NCBI GenBank assembly: GCA_024236015.1
Contig: JACKLK010000001.1
Span: forward strand, 744,001-808,000
Direction of reading: 5' to 3'
Length of the DNA stretch: 64,000 bases
Source: Rhodoferax sp.
Lineage (GTDB): Bacteria > Pseudomonadota > Gammaproteobacteria > Burkholderiales > Burkholderiaceae_C
A program made the position numbers and the translations under genes. Under the pieces are notes generated by a model, which was given only the letters and a program-made list of their open reading frames with translations, did no database searches and was not told the origin of the DNA. Of this stretch, positions 1-10,256 are shown one piece after another (positions within the stretch are counted from its first letter, which is position 1; the number at the start of each line of letters is the position of its first letter).

Positions 1-173
1 AGCGGCGTGGGTTTGTAGTGATAACGGGTGAGCAGTTCCGCCGCCAGGCGGGCCGCCTTGGCTTCCTGCACCGCGGGCTTGAGCGCCGGCGGGCAGACCT
101 CCTGCGCGTTGACCGTGGCGGCCTGCACGGCCATCAGCAGGCCCCATACGAACCAGACCAGCTTTTGCTTCAT
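1..173 (-). CDS. S41 carboxy-terminal processing protease, N-terminal fragment (runs off the window)
   Basis: Reading leftward from an ATG at 173, the frame stays open to base 1. It begins with a signal peptide: a basic MKQK start, a hydrophobic stretch, and a likely cleavage after VNAQ. The mature part has a helical segment and then LLTRYHYKPTPL. A HYKP segment shortly after the signal peptide is typical of tail-specific proteases (Prc/CtpA family, S41), which degrade periplasmic proteins from their C-termini. Only 57 codons are visible, so the PDZ and Ser/Lys catalytic domains cannot be checked. The family assignment rests on this short motif. It could be another exported protein. Confidence 0.5.
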   Translation of the reverse strand, partial: MKQKLVWFVWGLLMAVQAATVNAQEVCPPALKPAVQEAKAARLAAELLTRYHYKPTP

Positions 174-400
174 GTGTACTCCCAACGGGTCGCGCTGCCC
201 GGCAAAACCGCGATCATCCCATGACACCGCATCCGGGCGCCGGAATCACCGAATCACGTGGTTACAGGCGGTTTCGGCAATGATGGGAGAGCGTAGCACC
301 AAGCCCTTTGCCCCGTCCGTTGCGGGTCTTGTCGCCGGTGCCGTCGCGAGCGGGCGCGGGCCGGTTCGTGCCCGCGCTGGCCGGGCTCCGGCTGGCGGGC

Positions 401-967
401 TCAGGAGCCGCGCAATCCGCGCCGCGCGGCCTTGACCACCTGCCGCATATGCAGCGCCAGGCCGAGCTCGGCCATCTTCGGGCCCTGGCGGCCCAGGATG
501 GTCTCGGCCAGCGGCAGGAAACGTTCTTCCTCCAGCCGGGCATGGGCGTGGTAACGCTGCACCAGGCTCATCACGGCCTGCCGGTCGACGCCGGTCGTCA
601 GCTGGCCCTTGGCCAGCTTGACCAGGCCGGGCTCGAGCCCGCGCCAGAGCGCTTCGATCTCGCGGTGCTCGGCCACCAGCGCATCGACCAGGCCCTTGAC
701 CTTGTCGCGTTCGGCGCCGGCGTGCGCTGCGGCCAGCACGGCGGGAAACAGGTCTTTTTCTTCCTCGGCGTGGTGGTCGAACACCGCCACGCGGAAGAAC
801 TGCAGTGTCTCCTCGGCAATCGCGCTGGTCCGCTGGGCCGTCTCGAGCATCGCCGGCAGTTCGCCGAAGGAGTCCAGGTGCGAAATGATGCCTTCATGGC
901 AATGCGAGAAATTGGTCAGTGGCGCCTCGATGAGGGGGTTGGTCACGGCAGATGTGTTCGCGGTCAT
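401..967 (-). CDS. Hemerythrin HHE domain protein
   Basis: A 188-aa cytosolic four-helix protein. Candidate diiron ligands are spread as in the HHE family: HCHEGI and ISHLD near the N-terminus, FDHHAEEE in the second helix, AEHREIE in the third and RYHAHARLEEE in the fourth. Such proteins bind O2 or NO or store iron, and are often linked to nitrosative or oxidative stress; the role here is inferred. The ATG at 967 is chosen because GGAGAG sits 7 bases upstream. A longer start at 994 is possible. The gene is transcribed alone, with the Bug receptor gene 141 bases upstream on the same strand. Confidence 0.8.
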   Translation of the reverse strand: MTANTSAVTNPLIEAPLTNFSHCHEGIISHLDSFGELPAMLETAQRTSAIAEETLQFFRVAVFDHHAEEEKDLFPAVLAAAHAGAERDKVKGLVDALVAEHREIEALWRGLEPGLVKLAKGQLTTGVDRQAVMSLVQRYHAHARLEEERFLPLAETILGRQGPKMAELGLALHMRQVVKAARRGLRGS

Positions 968-1108
968 GGTTGCGCTCTCCAGTCTTGTTGCCATCGGCGC
1001 ACGGCGCCGCTCGGCGATGGCATCAATGTAACCAGGCTGGGTGCGGCCGTGGGCGCTAACAGGCGCTTGTTTGATCTGGCGCAGACCGGCCATCGGCGCG
1101 CCGGCCGT

Positions 1109-2095
1109 TCAACCGATGTCGATGTTCGCGCGCGCGACGATGGCCCGGTACCGCGTGATCTCCTCGTCCATGATCGCGCGCATGCGGTCGGGGCCGAGCA
1201 TCACCGGTTCCATGAACTGCTGCGCGAGCTTTTGCTGCAGCGCCGGGTCCGCCATCGTGGCCTTGAGCGCCGTGCCCAGCGCCTGGGTCACGGCGGCCGG
1301 CAGGCGGGCCGGGCCGGCGAACGCGTACCAGGCGTCGAACAGGGCCGACGACAGGCCCAGCTCGCCGAAGGCCGGCACCTGGGGCATGAAGTTGCTGCGC
1401 TTCTCGCTGACCACGGCCAGCGCGCGCATCTTGCCCGACTTGACCTGCGCGGCCGCGGCGGCCAGCGTGTCGATGCCGAAGGCCACGTCGTTGCGGATGA
1501 TGGCAATCGTCGACTCGGAGCTGCCCTTGTAGGGAATCGCCGTCAGCTTGATGCCCTTGGCGTAGGCCAGCATCTCGCTGAGCAGGTGCGGGCCCGAGCC
1601 GGGGCCGAAACTCGCATAGTTCAGTTCGCCCGGCTTGCGGGCCGCCTGGGCCACCAGCGCATCGAGTGTCTGGTACGGGCTGTCGGCGCTGCAGACTACG
1701 ACCAGCGGTGCACGCGCCACCAGCGCCAGCGGCGAGAGTTGCGTGAACGGGTCGTACGCCAGCTTGGCGCGCACGGCCGGATTGACCGTGTAGCTGGTGG
1801 AGCCGGAAAACAGCAGCGTGTAGCCGTCCGGCGCGGCGCCGGTCACGGCCGCCACGCCGATGGCGGTTGCGGCGCCCGGCTTGTTGTCGACGACGATCGA
1901 CTGGCCCAGTTCGCTCGCCAGGCGCTCGACGATCAGCCGGGCCGCGATGTCGGTGCCACCACCGGCCGAGAACGGCACCACCACGTGGATCGGGCGGGCC
2001 GGCCATGTCTGCGCACCGGCGCGGCCGGGCCAGGCCAGCGCGGGTACCGACCCGGCGAGGGCGGTGACAAAGGTTCGACGATCGAGCTGGGGCAT
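1109..2095 (-). CDS. Bug/TctC-family tripartite tricarboxylate transporter substrate-binding protein
   Basis: A 328-aa periplasmic receptor. The N-terminus, MPQLDRRTFVTALAG, carries a twin-arginine motif before a hydrophobic stretch ending at AGAQ, so export by Tat is likely. The mature protein shows the family signatures: WPARPIHVVVPFSAGGGTD, the VVDNKPGA segment, APDGYTLL, and the IPYKGSS ligand loop. Bug proteins bind carboxylates or other small acids and are highly multiplied in Burkholderiales; no TctA/TctB membrane genes are nearby. It follows the M20 peptidase gene by 40 bases on the same strand, which suggests an operon in which the receptor recognises a substrate or product of the peptidase. 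Confidence 0.9.
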   Translation of the reverse strand: MPQLDRRTFVTALAGSVPALAWPGRAGAQTWPARPIHVVVPFSAGGGTDIAARLIVERLASELGQSIVVDNKPGAATAIGVAAVTGAAPDGYTLLFSGSTSYTVNPAVRAKLAYDPFTQLSPLALVARAPLVVVCSADSPYQTLDALVAQAARKPGELNYASFGPGSGPHLLSEMLAYAKGIKLTAIPYKGSSESTIAIIRNDVAFGIDTLAAAAAQVKSGKMRALAVVSEKRSNFMPQVPAFGELGLSSALFDAWYAFAGPARLPAAVTQALGTALKATMADPALQQKLAQQFMEPVMLGPDRMRAIMDEEITRYRAIVARANIDIG

Positions 2096-2135
2096 GGCAA
2101 TCTCCGGTAGGTTGATGAAGAAGCAGGGATGGGTG

Positions 2136-3569
2136 TCAGGCGCGGGTCGGCCAGGGTGCGGTGTCGGTATTGCCGAGGTCCCAGAACAGGCCGCCCATGA
2201 TCTGCAGGCCTTCGCGCGCGACGTCCACCAGCAGGTGCTCGTTCGGCGCATGTTGCGCACAGGCGGGGTAGGAGTGCGGTACCCACAAGGTGGGCAGGCC
2301 CAGGATGTCGCTGAACACGTCGTTGGGCAGGGTGCCGGCCAGGTTGGGCAGGATCGCGATCGACTTGCCCGTGCTGCGCGCCATCGACTGCGCCGCCCAG
2401 TCCACCCAGGGGTCGGACACCGGCGTGCGGGACGCGGCGGCGCTGGCCACCACCTCGACCTCGACCTGCTGCAGGCCTTCGGCGTCCAGGTGCGCGCGCA
2501 CGATGGAGGCCAGGTCGCGCCACGGCGTTCCGACGACGAAGCGCAATTGCGCATGCATCACCGCGGACGATGGAATCGCGTTGATCGGCCGCGCGGGTGA
2601 TCCGGACTCCATCGCCAGGATCTCCAGCGTGTTCCAGGCCACCAGGCGTTCGATCGGCGTCAGGCCGGGTTCGCCCCAGTCCGGATCGAGCGTCGGGTCG
2701 TCCGGTGCGCCGCCCACGGGCAGGCCGGCGAGCACGTCGCGCACGTCGGCCGGCACCTGTGCGGGCCGCAGCGCCGGCACGCGGATGCGGCCGTGCCGGT
2801 CGACCATCGACGCCCATGCCTGTGCCAGCACCGTGGCCGGGTTGACCAGCACACCGCCCCAGTTGCCGGAGTGAAAGGCGCGGTCGCGGGCGCGCACCCG
2901 CAGCGTGAAGTTGACGGCGCCGCGCGCCCCCAGGAACAGCGTCGGGCGCTCGGCCGACACGCGCGGGCCGTCGCAGGCGATCAGCAGGTCGGCACGCAGC
3001 TGCTCGCGCTGCTGGGTGCAGAACGCATGCAGGCCCGGCGAGCCGGCTTCCTCGCCGGTTTCCATCAGCACGGTCACGTTGTAGCCCAGCCGGCCCTGGC
3101 GCGCGTCGATGGCCTGGGCCAGCGCCGCCAGGCTGATGCTGTGCTGGCCCTTGTTGTCGGCGGTGCCGCGGCCGTACCAGCGCTGGTCGACGCGGGTCAG
3201 GGTCCATGGCGAGAGCCCGTCCTGCCAACGGCCCTCCTGCCCGTTCACGACGTCGCCGTGGGCGTAGGTCAGCAGTGTCGGCAATCGCGGGTCTTCGACG
3301 CGGCGCGCCACCAGGAACGGCCCGCCCCTGGGATCGGGGTTGTCGTGCACGGTGCAGGCAAAACCCATGGGCGCGAAGGTCAGCGCGATCTCCTCGCGCA
3401 GATAGTCCGCCAGCGCCGCGGGCGCGGTGCCCAGGTCGCTTTCGGTGCGCCAGGCCACGCGCCGCGCCAGGGATTGTTCGAAGGCGCCGGATGCGAAATG
3501 GGCGTCCAGTGACGCATCCAGTTGCCGGCGGGCAGAGTCCTTGGCGGTGGGGGTGGTGACGTCGAGCAT
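2136..3569 (-). CDS. M20 family metallopeptidase (dipeptidase/ArgE-like)
   Basis: A 477-aa zinc hydrolase of the M20/ArgE/DapE/CNDP group. Metal and catalytic motifs are visible: TYAHGDVV (first His and Asp), RGTADNKGQ (bridging Asp), METGEEAGS (general-base and metal Glu) and the C-terminal HAPNEHLL histidine. The AVNFTLRVRARDRAFHSGNWGG stretch is the dimerisation lid with its conserved His. No signal peptide, so cytosolic. It reads away from the LysR gene at 3652 and is followed by a Bug receptor, so the likely job is hydrolysis of an imported amide, peptide or N-acyl compound under LysR control. The substrate cannot be told from sequence. Confidence 0.85.
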   Translation of the reverse strand: MLDVTTPTAKDSARRQLDASLDAHFASGAFEQSLARRVAWRTESDLGTAPAALADYLREEIALTFAPMGFACTVHDNPDPRGGPFLVARRVEDPRLPTLLTYAHGDVVNGQEGRWQDGLSPWTLTRVDQRWYGRGTADNKGQHSISLAALAQAIDARQGRLGYNVTVLMETGEEAGSPGLHAFCTQQREQLRADLLIACDGPRVSAERPTLFLGARGAVNFTLRVRARDRAFHSGNWGGVLVNPATVLAQAWASMVDRHGRIRVPALRPAQVPADVRDVLAGLPVGGAPDDPTLDPDWGEPGLTPIERLVAWNTLEILAMESGSPARPINAIPSSAVMHAQLRFVVGTPWRDLASIVRAHLDAEGLQQVEVEVVASAAASRTPVSDPWVDWAAQSMARSTGKSIAILPNLAGTLPNDVFSDILGLPTLWVPHSYPACAQHAPNEHLLVDVAREGLQIMGGLFWDLGNTDTAPWPTRA

Positions 3570-3627
3570 TGCGAAAATTGTATGAATCGACGCAACAGTT
3601 CACAATAATCGAATTCGCAACTCCCTC

Positions 3628-3642
3628 TTGCGTTTATCGCAA
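3628..3642. promoter_or_regulatory. Candidate LysR-type operator
   Basis: TTGCGTTTATCGCAA is a perfect inverted repeat (TTGCG, 5-base spacer, CGCAA). Its inner part is T-N11-A, the classic LysR box. It lies in the 82-base gap between the divergent M20 peptidase and LysR genes, just ahead of the LysR start. Further TTGCG/CGCAA half-sites lie near 3568-3595 and 3614-3620. Autoregulation plus control of the divergent operon is the expected arrangement. Confidence 0.5.
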
Positions 3643-3651
3643 TCGCCTTGC

Positions 3652-4635
3652 ATGGCTGCTCCGCTGTTATCCATGGCCAGTCGTTACTTCCTCGAGGTGG
3701 TGCGCACCGGCTCGGTCACCGAGGCCGCGCACCGGCTGCATGTCGCGCCGTCGGCGGTCAGCCGCCAGGTGGCCAAACTCGAGGAAAGCCTGGGCTGCAA
3801 CCTGTTCGACCGCCAGGCCCGCGGCATGGCGCTGACCGAAGCCGGCCAGCAGCTGGCGGGCTGGGTCGGCGCCAGCGTGATCGACACCGAGCGGCTCGCC
3901 GATGCGATGCGCAGCGCGTCGACCCGTCGCAGCCATCGCGTGCGGATCGCCTGCACCGAAGGCTTCGCGATTGACTTCATGCCCGCGGTGATGTCGGCGT
4001 TCCGGCGCGAGCATCCGCAGACCAGCATCCATCTGCAGGTGGGCGTGCCCGAGCAGGTCAGCCAGTGGTTGCAGCGCGGCGACGCCGACCTGGGCCTCAA
4101 GTTCGCGACGGCGCCGGAAAAAGGCATGCGCACGCTGCACCGGGAACCGTCGCCGGTGCTGGCCATCTGCAGCCCGGGCCATGCGGTGGCCGGCATGGGC
4201 ACGATCGGCATCGCGGAACTGGTCCGCCATGCGCTGGCCGTCCCCGACGTCGGCACCACCGTGCGCCAGGCGCTGGACCTGTGCTGCGCCGAGCACGGCC
4301 TGGCTTACGAGATCGCGTTCTCCGGCAACCTGCCGTCCTTGCTGGCACTGGCGCGCCGCGGCGACGCGGTGACGCTGAGCAGCCTGCTCGGCGTGGCCCA
4401 CGAGATCGCCAGCGGCCAGCTGGTGGCGCTGCGCCTGGCCGAACCCCATTTTGTCGAGCGCACCATCGAGCTGCTGGTGCCTGAGGGGCGGCCCGCAAGC
4501 GAATCGCTCGACCGGTTCGCGTCGGCGCTCAAGGCGCAGTTGCGGCTGGTGTCGGCGCAGGCGCCGGCGCGAGCGGCTGTGCCGCGGTCTCGCGGCGGCA
4601 AGAACCGGCTGGTGCCGCCGCCACGCCCGGCCTGA
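3652..4635 (+). CDS. LysR-family transcriptional regulator
   Basis: A 327-aa regulator. The N-terminal winged helix-turn-helix spans about residues 8-68, with the recognition region TEAAHRLHVAPSAVSRQVAKLEESLGCNLFDR. A periplasmic-binding-protein-like effector domain follows from about residue 90. The C-terminal 30 residues are a basic, proline-rich tail not typical of the family. It is divergent from the M20 peptidase/Bug pair, so it probably controls those genes. The ATG at 3652 is used; an in-frame ATG at 3673 would also leave the DNA-binding domain intact. Confidence 0.9.
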   Translation: MAAPLLSMASRYFLEVVRTGSVTEAAHRLHVAPSAVSRQVAKLEESLGCNLFDRQARGMALTEAGQQLAGWVGASVIDTERLADAMRSASTRRSHRVRIACTEGFAIDFMPAVMSAFRREHPQTSIHLQVGVPEQVSQWLQRGDADLGLKFATAPEKGMRTLHREPSPVLAICSPGHAVAGMGTIGIAELVRHALAVPDVGTTVRQALDLCCAEHGLAYEIAFSGNLPSLLALARRGDAVTLSSLLGVAHEIASGQLVALRLAEPHFVERTIELLVPEGRPASESLDRFASALKAQLRLVSAQAPARAAVPRSRGGKNRLVPPPRPA

Positions 4636-4685
4636 ACAGTATGAAGCGATAGTGATGGGCGGGTTGGTCCCCCTTGGTTGCAGAT

Positions 4686-6143
<1,458 letters not shown>

Positions 6144-6326
6144 GATGGTGTTTCCGTCCGTGTGTGTTCGAGGTGGGCGTGGGTGCATGCGCCCGCGTGT
6201 GGCGCTGCGCCCGGGCGCAATGCATCACGCGGCATACGCGTGGCGCAGCCCCGACTGTAGGAACAGGCACCGGTGGCAGGCATCGGCGCCGGCCGCATGT
6301 GCGCGTAGGACGTCGCCGCCCTGGCG

Positions 6327-7817
6327 TCAGCCGTCCAGGGCCCGTGCCAGCTTGCCGCTGGCCACGCGCAGGGTCGGCGCGGCCAGCGACGCAAAACCGA
6401 GCAGCAGGCCGTTGCGCCGCGGCTGCGTGGGGCTGCCGGTGCCGCCGGATCGCAAGGGCAGCACCACCAGGCCCTGGGCCTGGCAGCGTTGCAGCACCGT
6501 GTCGATGTCCAGTCCGGGCGCCAGCCAGCACGGCAGGTTCAGCCCGGTCGGGTGGTCGGTGAGCTCGAGCGCACCGGCGGCCTTGTGTTGCAGCAACTGC
6601 ACCAGCAGGGCGCGCCGCTCGGCATACAGCTGGCGCATGCGGCGCAGATGGCGCGCGTAATGGCCTTCGCGCATGAAGGCGGCCAGCACCAGCTGGTCCA
6701 GGATGGGCGGGTAACGGCTGGTGACCGAACGGCCCGCCGCGAACCCGTCGACCAGGGCCTCGGGCAACACGAGGTAGGCCACGCGCAGCGCCGGAAACAG
6801 CGTCTTGCTGAAGCAGCCCACGTACAACACCGGCGCATCGGCTTGCAGCGCGCGCAGCGGCGGCAGCGGCTTGCCGGAATAACGGTATTCGCTGTCGTAG
6901 TCGTCCTCCAGGATCCAGCCGCCGCTGCGCCGCGCCCAGTCGAGCAAGGCCAGGCGGCGCGGCAACGACAGGCTCATGCCCAGCGGCGCCTGGTGCGCCG
7001 GTGTCACGCAGGCCAGGCGGGCCCGCGGATGGTGGCGCTGCGCCCACGCCACCACCATGCCGTCGTCGTCCACCGGCACCGGGCACACACGGACCCCGGC
7101 CGCGCGCAATGCCGCCTGGGTGCCGGCATAACCCGGGTCCTCGCACCAGGCGGCGTCGCCGGCATCGAGCAGCAGCCGCGCCGCCAGGTCCACCGCCTGC
7201 TGCACGCTGGACAACACCAGCACCTGTTCGGCCCGGCAGGCCAGGCCCCGCGTGCCGCCCAGGTATTCGGCAATGGCCTGGCGCAGCGGCAGGTGCCCCA
7301 TGGCGTCGCCGTCGGCCATGGCCGACGGGCCCAGCGCACGCGCCTGGCGCGCGGCCAGTGTCGCCCACAGCCGCACCGGAAACTCCTGCAGCGCCGGCAC
7401 ATGTGCCGCAAACGGCACGCCGGCCGCCGGCAGCGGAAATGCGCCGAACGGCGAGCGCGCCAGCAGTGCCCCGCGTTGCGACAAGGCGGCAGCGGCCGGC
7501 GGCGAGTGCACCGCAGCGCCGCGCCGCGCCCGGGCCACCGCCAGCAGGCTGTCGGGCAACACCGCGCTGACGCGGGTGCCCGAGCCCACGCGCGACTGCA
7601 GGTAACCCTCGGCGATGAGCTGCTCGTAGGCGGCCACCACGGTGCCGCGCGCCACACCCTGGCTGGCCGCCAGCACCCGCGACGCGGGCAGCCGCGCGCC
7701 CGGCGCGAGTTGCCCGGCCAGGATGGCGCCGCGCAGCTGCGCATACAGGTCGGCCGCGCCTTGCCGCTCGGCGGTTGGCGCCATCAGCAGGTCGTAGGTG
7801 GAGGCTTGGCGGGGCAT
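6327..7817 (-). CDS. MocR/PdxR-type GntR regulator with aminotransferase domain
   Basis: A 496-aa fusion regulator. Residues 20-85 form a GntR winged helix (LYAQLRGAILAGQLAPGARLPASR). Residues 140-490 are a fold-type I aminotransferase domain with DDYDSEYRY (Asp306 and Tyr308) and the PLP lysine in FSKTLFP (Lys338). Such proteins sense pyridoxal phosphate or an amino-acid adduct and control vitamin B6, GABA or taurine genes. The DLLM motif supports the start at 7817. No good ribosome-binding site is visible; the bases immediately upstream are the repeat tract at 7821-8000. The divergent NTF2-like gene at 8121 is the obvious target candidate. Confidence 0.88.
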   Translation of the reverse strand: MPRQASTYDLLMAPTAERQGAADLYAQLRGAILAGQLAPGARLPASRVLAASQGVARGTVVAAYEQLIAEGYLQSRVGSGTRVSAVLPDSLLAVARARRGAAVHSPPAAAALSQRGALLARSPFGAFPLPAAGVPFAAHVPALQEFPVRLWATLAARQARALGPSAMADGDAMGHLPLRQAIAEYLGGTRGLACRAEQVLVLSSVQQAVDLAARLLLDAGDAAWCEDPGYAGTQAALRAAGVRVCPVPVDDDGMVVAWAQRHHPRARLACVTPAHQAPLGMSLSLPRRLALLDWARRSGGWILEDDYDSEYRYSGKPLPPLRALQADAPVLYVGCFSKTLFPALRVAYLVLPEALVDGFAAGRSVTSRYPPILDQLVLAAFMREGHYARHLRRMRQLYAERRALLVQLLQHKAAGALELTDHPTGLNLPCWLAPGLDIDTVLQRCQAQGLVVLPLRSGGTGSPTQPRRNGLLLGFASLAAPTLRVASGKLARALDG

Positions 7818-7820
7818 GGT

Positions 7821-8000
7821 GGAGGTGGCAGCGGAGGTGGCAGCGGAGGTGGCAGCGGAGGTGGCAGTGGCAGTGGCAGTGGCAGTGGCAGTGGCAGTGG
7901 CAGTGGCAGTGGCAGTGGCAGTGGCAGTGGCAGTGGCAGTGGCAGTGGCAGTGGCAGTGGCAGTGGCAGTGGCAGTGGCAGTGGCAGTGGCAGTGGCAGT
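7821..8000. repeat. Microsatellite: GGAGGTGGCAGC units then 23 copies of GGCAGT
   Basis: The tract starts three bases upstream of the MocR start codon. It has three perfect 12-mers (GGAGGTGGCAGC, 7821-7856), then GGAGGT, then 23 perfect GGCAGT hexamers (7863-8000). It fills most of the region between the divergent MocR gene and the gene at 8121. On the minus strand it could be read as a Pro-Leu polymer from 8059, but that frame is not in phase with MocR. Copy-number change would move any upstream promoter relative to the MocR start in 6-base steps. Confidence 0.97.
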
Positions 8001-8120
8001 GGCGGCCCTGAAAGTGGTCCAGCCAGATTATCCAAACTGGCCCTGGATCGGTAAACCATTCGTTCCTACGATGACGCCCGTTTCACCGTTCATCCACACC
8101 CATCCGCACAGGAGACAACC

Positions 8121-8573
8121 ATGATCGACAACGACACCATGCAACTGGTGGCCCGCCACCTGGCCGCCGAAAACGCCCACCAGATGGACGAGACGCTGGC
8201 AACGCTGCACCCCGACTGCGTGTTCGAGGACGTGGCACTGCAGCAGACCTTCCGCGGCCGCGCCGGCGCCCGCGACTACTACGCGACCTGGTGGTCGGCG
8301 TTCGACGTGCAGGTGCAGGGCGAGCGGCGTTACCTCGGCACCGACGGCACGATGATTGCCGAGGCGCGTTATATCGGCCGCCACGTCGGCGACTTCTACG
8401 GCATCGCGGCCAGCGGCAAACCCATTGATTTGCGGCTGGCCGTGATCATCGGTTTTCGCGACGGGCTGATGAACGGCGAACGTTTCTATTACGACCTGGC
8501 CGGCCTGCTGCGCCAGATCGGCGCCCGCACCGAGCATCTGCGCGTCGGCGGCCTGCAGCGGGTGGCGGCATGA
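8121..8573 (+). CDS. NTF2/SnoaL-like protein
   Basis: A 150-aa protein with the cone-shaped alpha+beta fold signature of SnoaL/NTF2-like polyketide cyclases and related enzymes: helical N-terminus, LHPDCVFEDV, TFRGRAGARDYYATWWSAF, then strands with GKPIDLRLAVIIGFRDGLM and a closing FYYDLAGLLRQIG helix. The ribosome-binding site AGGAGAC lies just ahead of the ATG. It is followed 46 bases later by the broken epimerase gene, so both may have been one operon, and it is divergent from MocR. The substrate is unknown. Confidence 0.7.
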   Translation: MIDNDTMQLVARHLAAENAHQMDETLATLHPDCVFEDVALQQTFRGRAGARDYYATWWSAFDVQVQGERRYLGTDGTMIAEARYIGRHVGDFYGIAASGKPIDLRLAVIIGFRDGLMNGERFYYDLAGLLRQIGARTEHLRVGGLQRVAA

Positions 8574-8619
8574 TGATGCGGCCCCCACGCTTCTCCAGCA
8601 CGACCCGGAGTGCCGCGCC

Positions 8620-9492
8620 ATGACCCCGCACCGTCGCATCGCCGTCGTCGGCGCCACCGGTGTGCTCGGCCGGCCGGTCGTGCAGCGCCTGCTGGCGCGT
8701 GGCCACGCGGTGCGCGCCATCGTGCGGCGCCCCGAGGCCACGGCCGGCCTTGCGCCGGCACCGCTGCTGGAGGTCGTGCCAGGTGACATCCTCGAGCCCG
8801 ATTCGCTGGTGGTCGGCCTGCGCGGCTGCGATGCGGTGTTGCACCTGGCCACGGCCATCCCGCGGCCCGGCGCGGCGCCGGGCGACTGGTCGCGCAACGA
8901 CCGCATCCGGATCGACGGCACGCGCCACCTGCTCGCCGCGGCGGCCCGCACCGGTTGCCGGCGCTACGTGCAGCAGAGCGTGGCCATGCTGCACGCCGGC
9001 GCGCCGGAGCCGATCGCGACCGAAGACGCGCCGCTGCAGGGGCAGGGCGTGCTGGCGTCGGCGCTGGAGATGGAGCGGCAGGTGCAGCAGGCGAGCGACC
9101 TGCAGTGGGTCATCCTGCGTGGCGGCCTGTTCTAAGGCCCGGGCACGGACTTCAGCGCCGAGACCAACCGCCGGGCGCGCGAAGGGCTGCTGCAACTGCC
9201 GGGCCAGGGGCAACACTACGTCAGCCTGGTCCACGTCGACGACATGGCCGATGCCGTCGTGCTGGCGGCCGAGTCCGACGTGTCGCAGATGGCGCTGAAC
9301 ATCGTCGACGACCATCCGGTCCGCTGGCGGGAACTGCTGGGCCATGTCGCCACATGGCATGGCGCGGCCGCACCGCAACCGGGTGGGGCGCCGGGTTTGC
9401 CGGGTTTCCGGGTCGGCAACGGGCGCGCGCGGGAGGTGCTGGGGTGGGCGCCGCGGTATGCGGACTACCGCAGCGGGTGGCGGGCCGCGTAA
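8620..9492 (+). pseudogene. NAD(P)-dependent epimerase/dehydratase gene interrupted by one in-frame TAA
   Basis: The frame opens at 8620 with a Rossmann start, IAVVGATGVLGRPVVQRLL, and runs as an extended-SDR protein to WVILRGGLF. A TAA at 9133-9135 then stops it. The same frame continues without another stop to 9492 and still looks like the family: GPGTDFSAETNRR, SLVHVDDMADAVVLAAE and a conserved C-terminus. Homologues normally read GLFYGPG here, so a Tyr codon (TAC or TAT) has become TAA by one base change. No frameshift or other damage is seen. It is either a very recent loss of function or a sequencing error. The intact protein would be 290 aa. Confidence 0.85.
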
Positions 9493-9543
9493 CGGCACCC
9501 GCCGCCGGGCCGACCGTTCAGGGCATCGCGGCGGCGAGCAGCG

Positions 9544-10020
9544 TCATGCCAGGCTGCGCCGATACGCCCACTCCAGCACCACCGGCTGCCGCGCGGCCGC
9601 GGTGCACAGCCGCTCGGGCAGGGGGCGGATGCCGACGCGGCCCAGGTCCAGTCGGTCGGCGTCCCAGCAGGTCAGCACGGTGACGTCGTGGCCGGCCCGG
9701 TGGCCGTCGCTGTGGCCGCGGCAGGCGGCCTGCAGCAGGCTCAGCTCGTCCGGCGGCAGTTCGTAGCAGCGGCCGTTCAGCTCGCCAGCCAGTTGTGCGG
9801 CGCGATAGCCGTGCTGCGGGTCATGGTCGTCGTTCAGCCGCCGGGCGTCGTGCAGGAAGGCGAACAACTCGACGACGTGGCCACGGGCAGCGGTGGACTC
9901 GGCCAGCTTCAGGCCATTGAGCCGCACCCGGGACCAGTGCGGAGCCCCGTGGATGCCGTGCCAGTCCAGTGCAAACACGCTGCGCAGGTGGGCGATCAGG
10001 TCGGGGTGGATGGTCGTCAT
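9544..10020 (-). CDS. HD-domain protein (putative metal-dependent phosphohydrolase)
   Basis: A 158-aa protein with HD-superfamily spacing: HGIHGAPHWSRV near the N-terminus, the HD dyad in LFAFLHDARRLNDDHDPQHG, CRGHSDGH in the third helix and a late CWDADRLDLGRVG aspartate. HD proteins hydrolyse phosphoesters, often of nucleotides. The GHS and WDADRLD motifs match a family of small uncharacterised HD proteins. Monocistronic, convergent with the epimerase pseudogene. No signal peptide or membrane segment. Confidence 0.75.
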   Translation of the reverse strand: MTTIHPDLIAHLRSVFALDWHGIHGAPHWSRVRLNGLKLAESTAARGHVVELFAFLHDARRLNDDHDPQHGYRAAQLAGELNGRCYELPPDELSLLQAACRGHSDGHRAGHDVTVLTCWDADRLDLGRVGIRPLPERLCTAAARQPVVLEWAYRRSLA

Positions 10021-10256
10021 GGGGTAAGGGCAGGGTGCAAGCGGGTTCAACGCCGCGGCACGGGGAAATGCCCCGCAGTGTGCGCCGCGCCAGGCTCACC
10101 CGATGAGCCTGGTTCCGTGTGCGTGTATCCAGTGCAACGCGCCGCTTGTTGCAGATTGGCAGCATCAGCCCAGGAGCCCGCCAGGAATCAGAATTCATAG
10201 GCATAATATTTGTAACAATCAATAAAAAATATCAGCACAAATAGGGAGGCTGTCGG

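Noticed and set aside
308..2110. 600-codon plus-strand frame across the hemerythrin and Bug genes
   Set aside because: It spans two well-supported minus-strand genes and encodes only Arg/Gly/His-rich sequence.
7821..8000. Regular repeats that might suggest a CRISPR array
   Set aside because: The units are 6 or 12 bases in direct tandem with no spacers and no cas genes are present.
7784..8059. Minus-strand frame coding for a Pro-Leu polymer through the GGCAGT tract
   Set aside because: It is a product of the hexanucleotide repeat, is not in phase with the MocR gene and has no ribosome-binding site.
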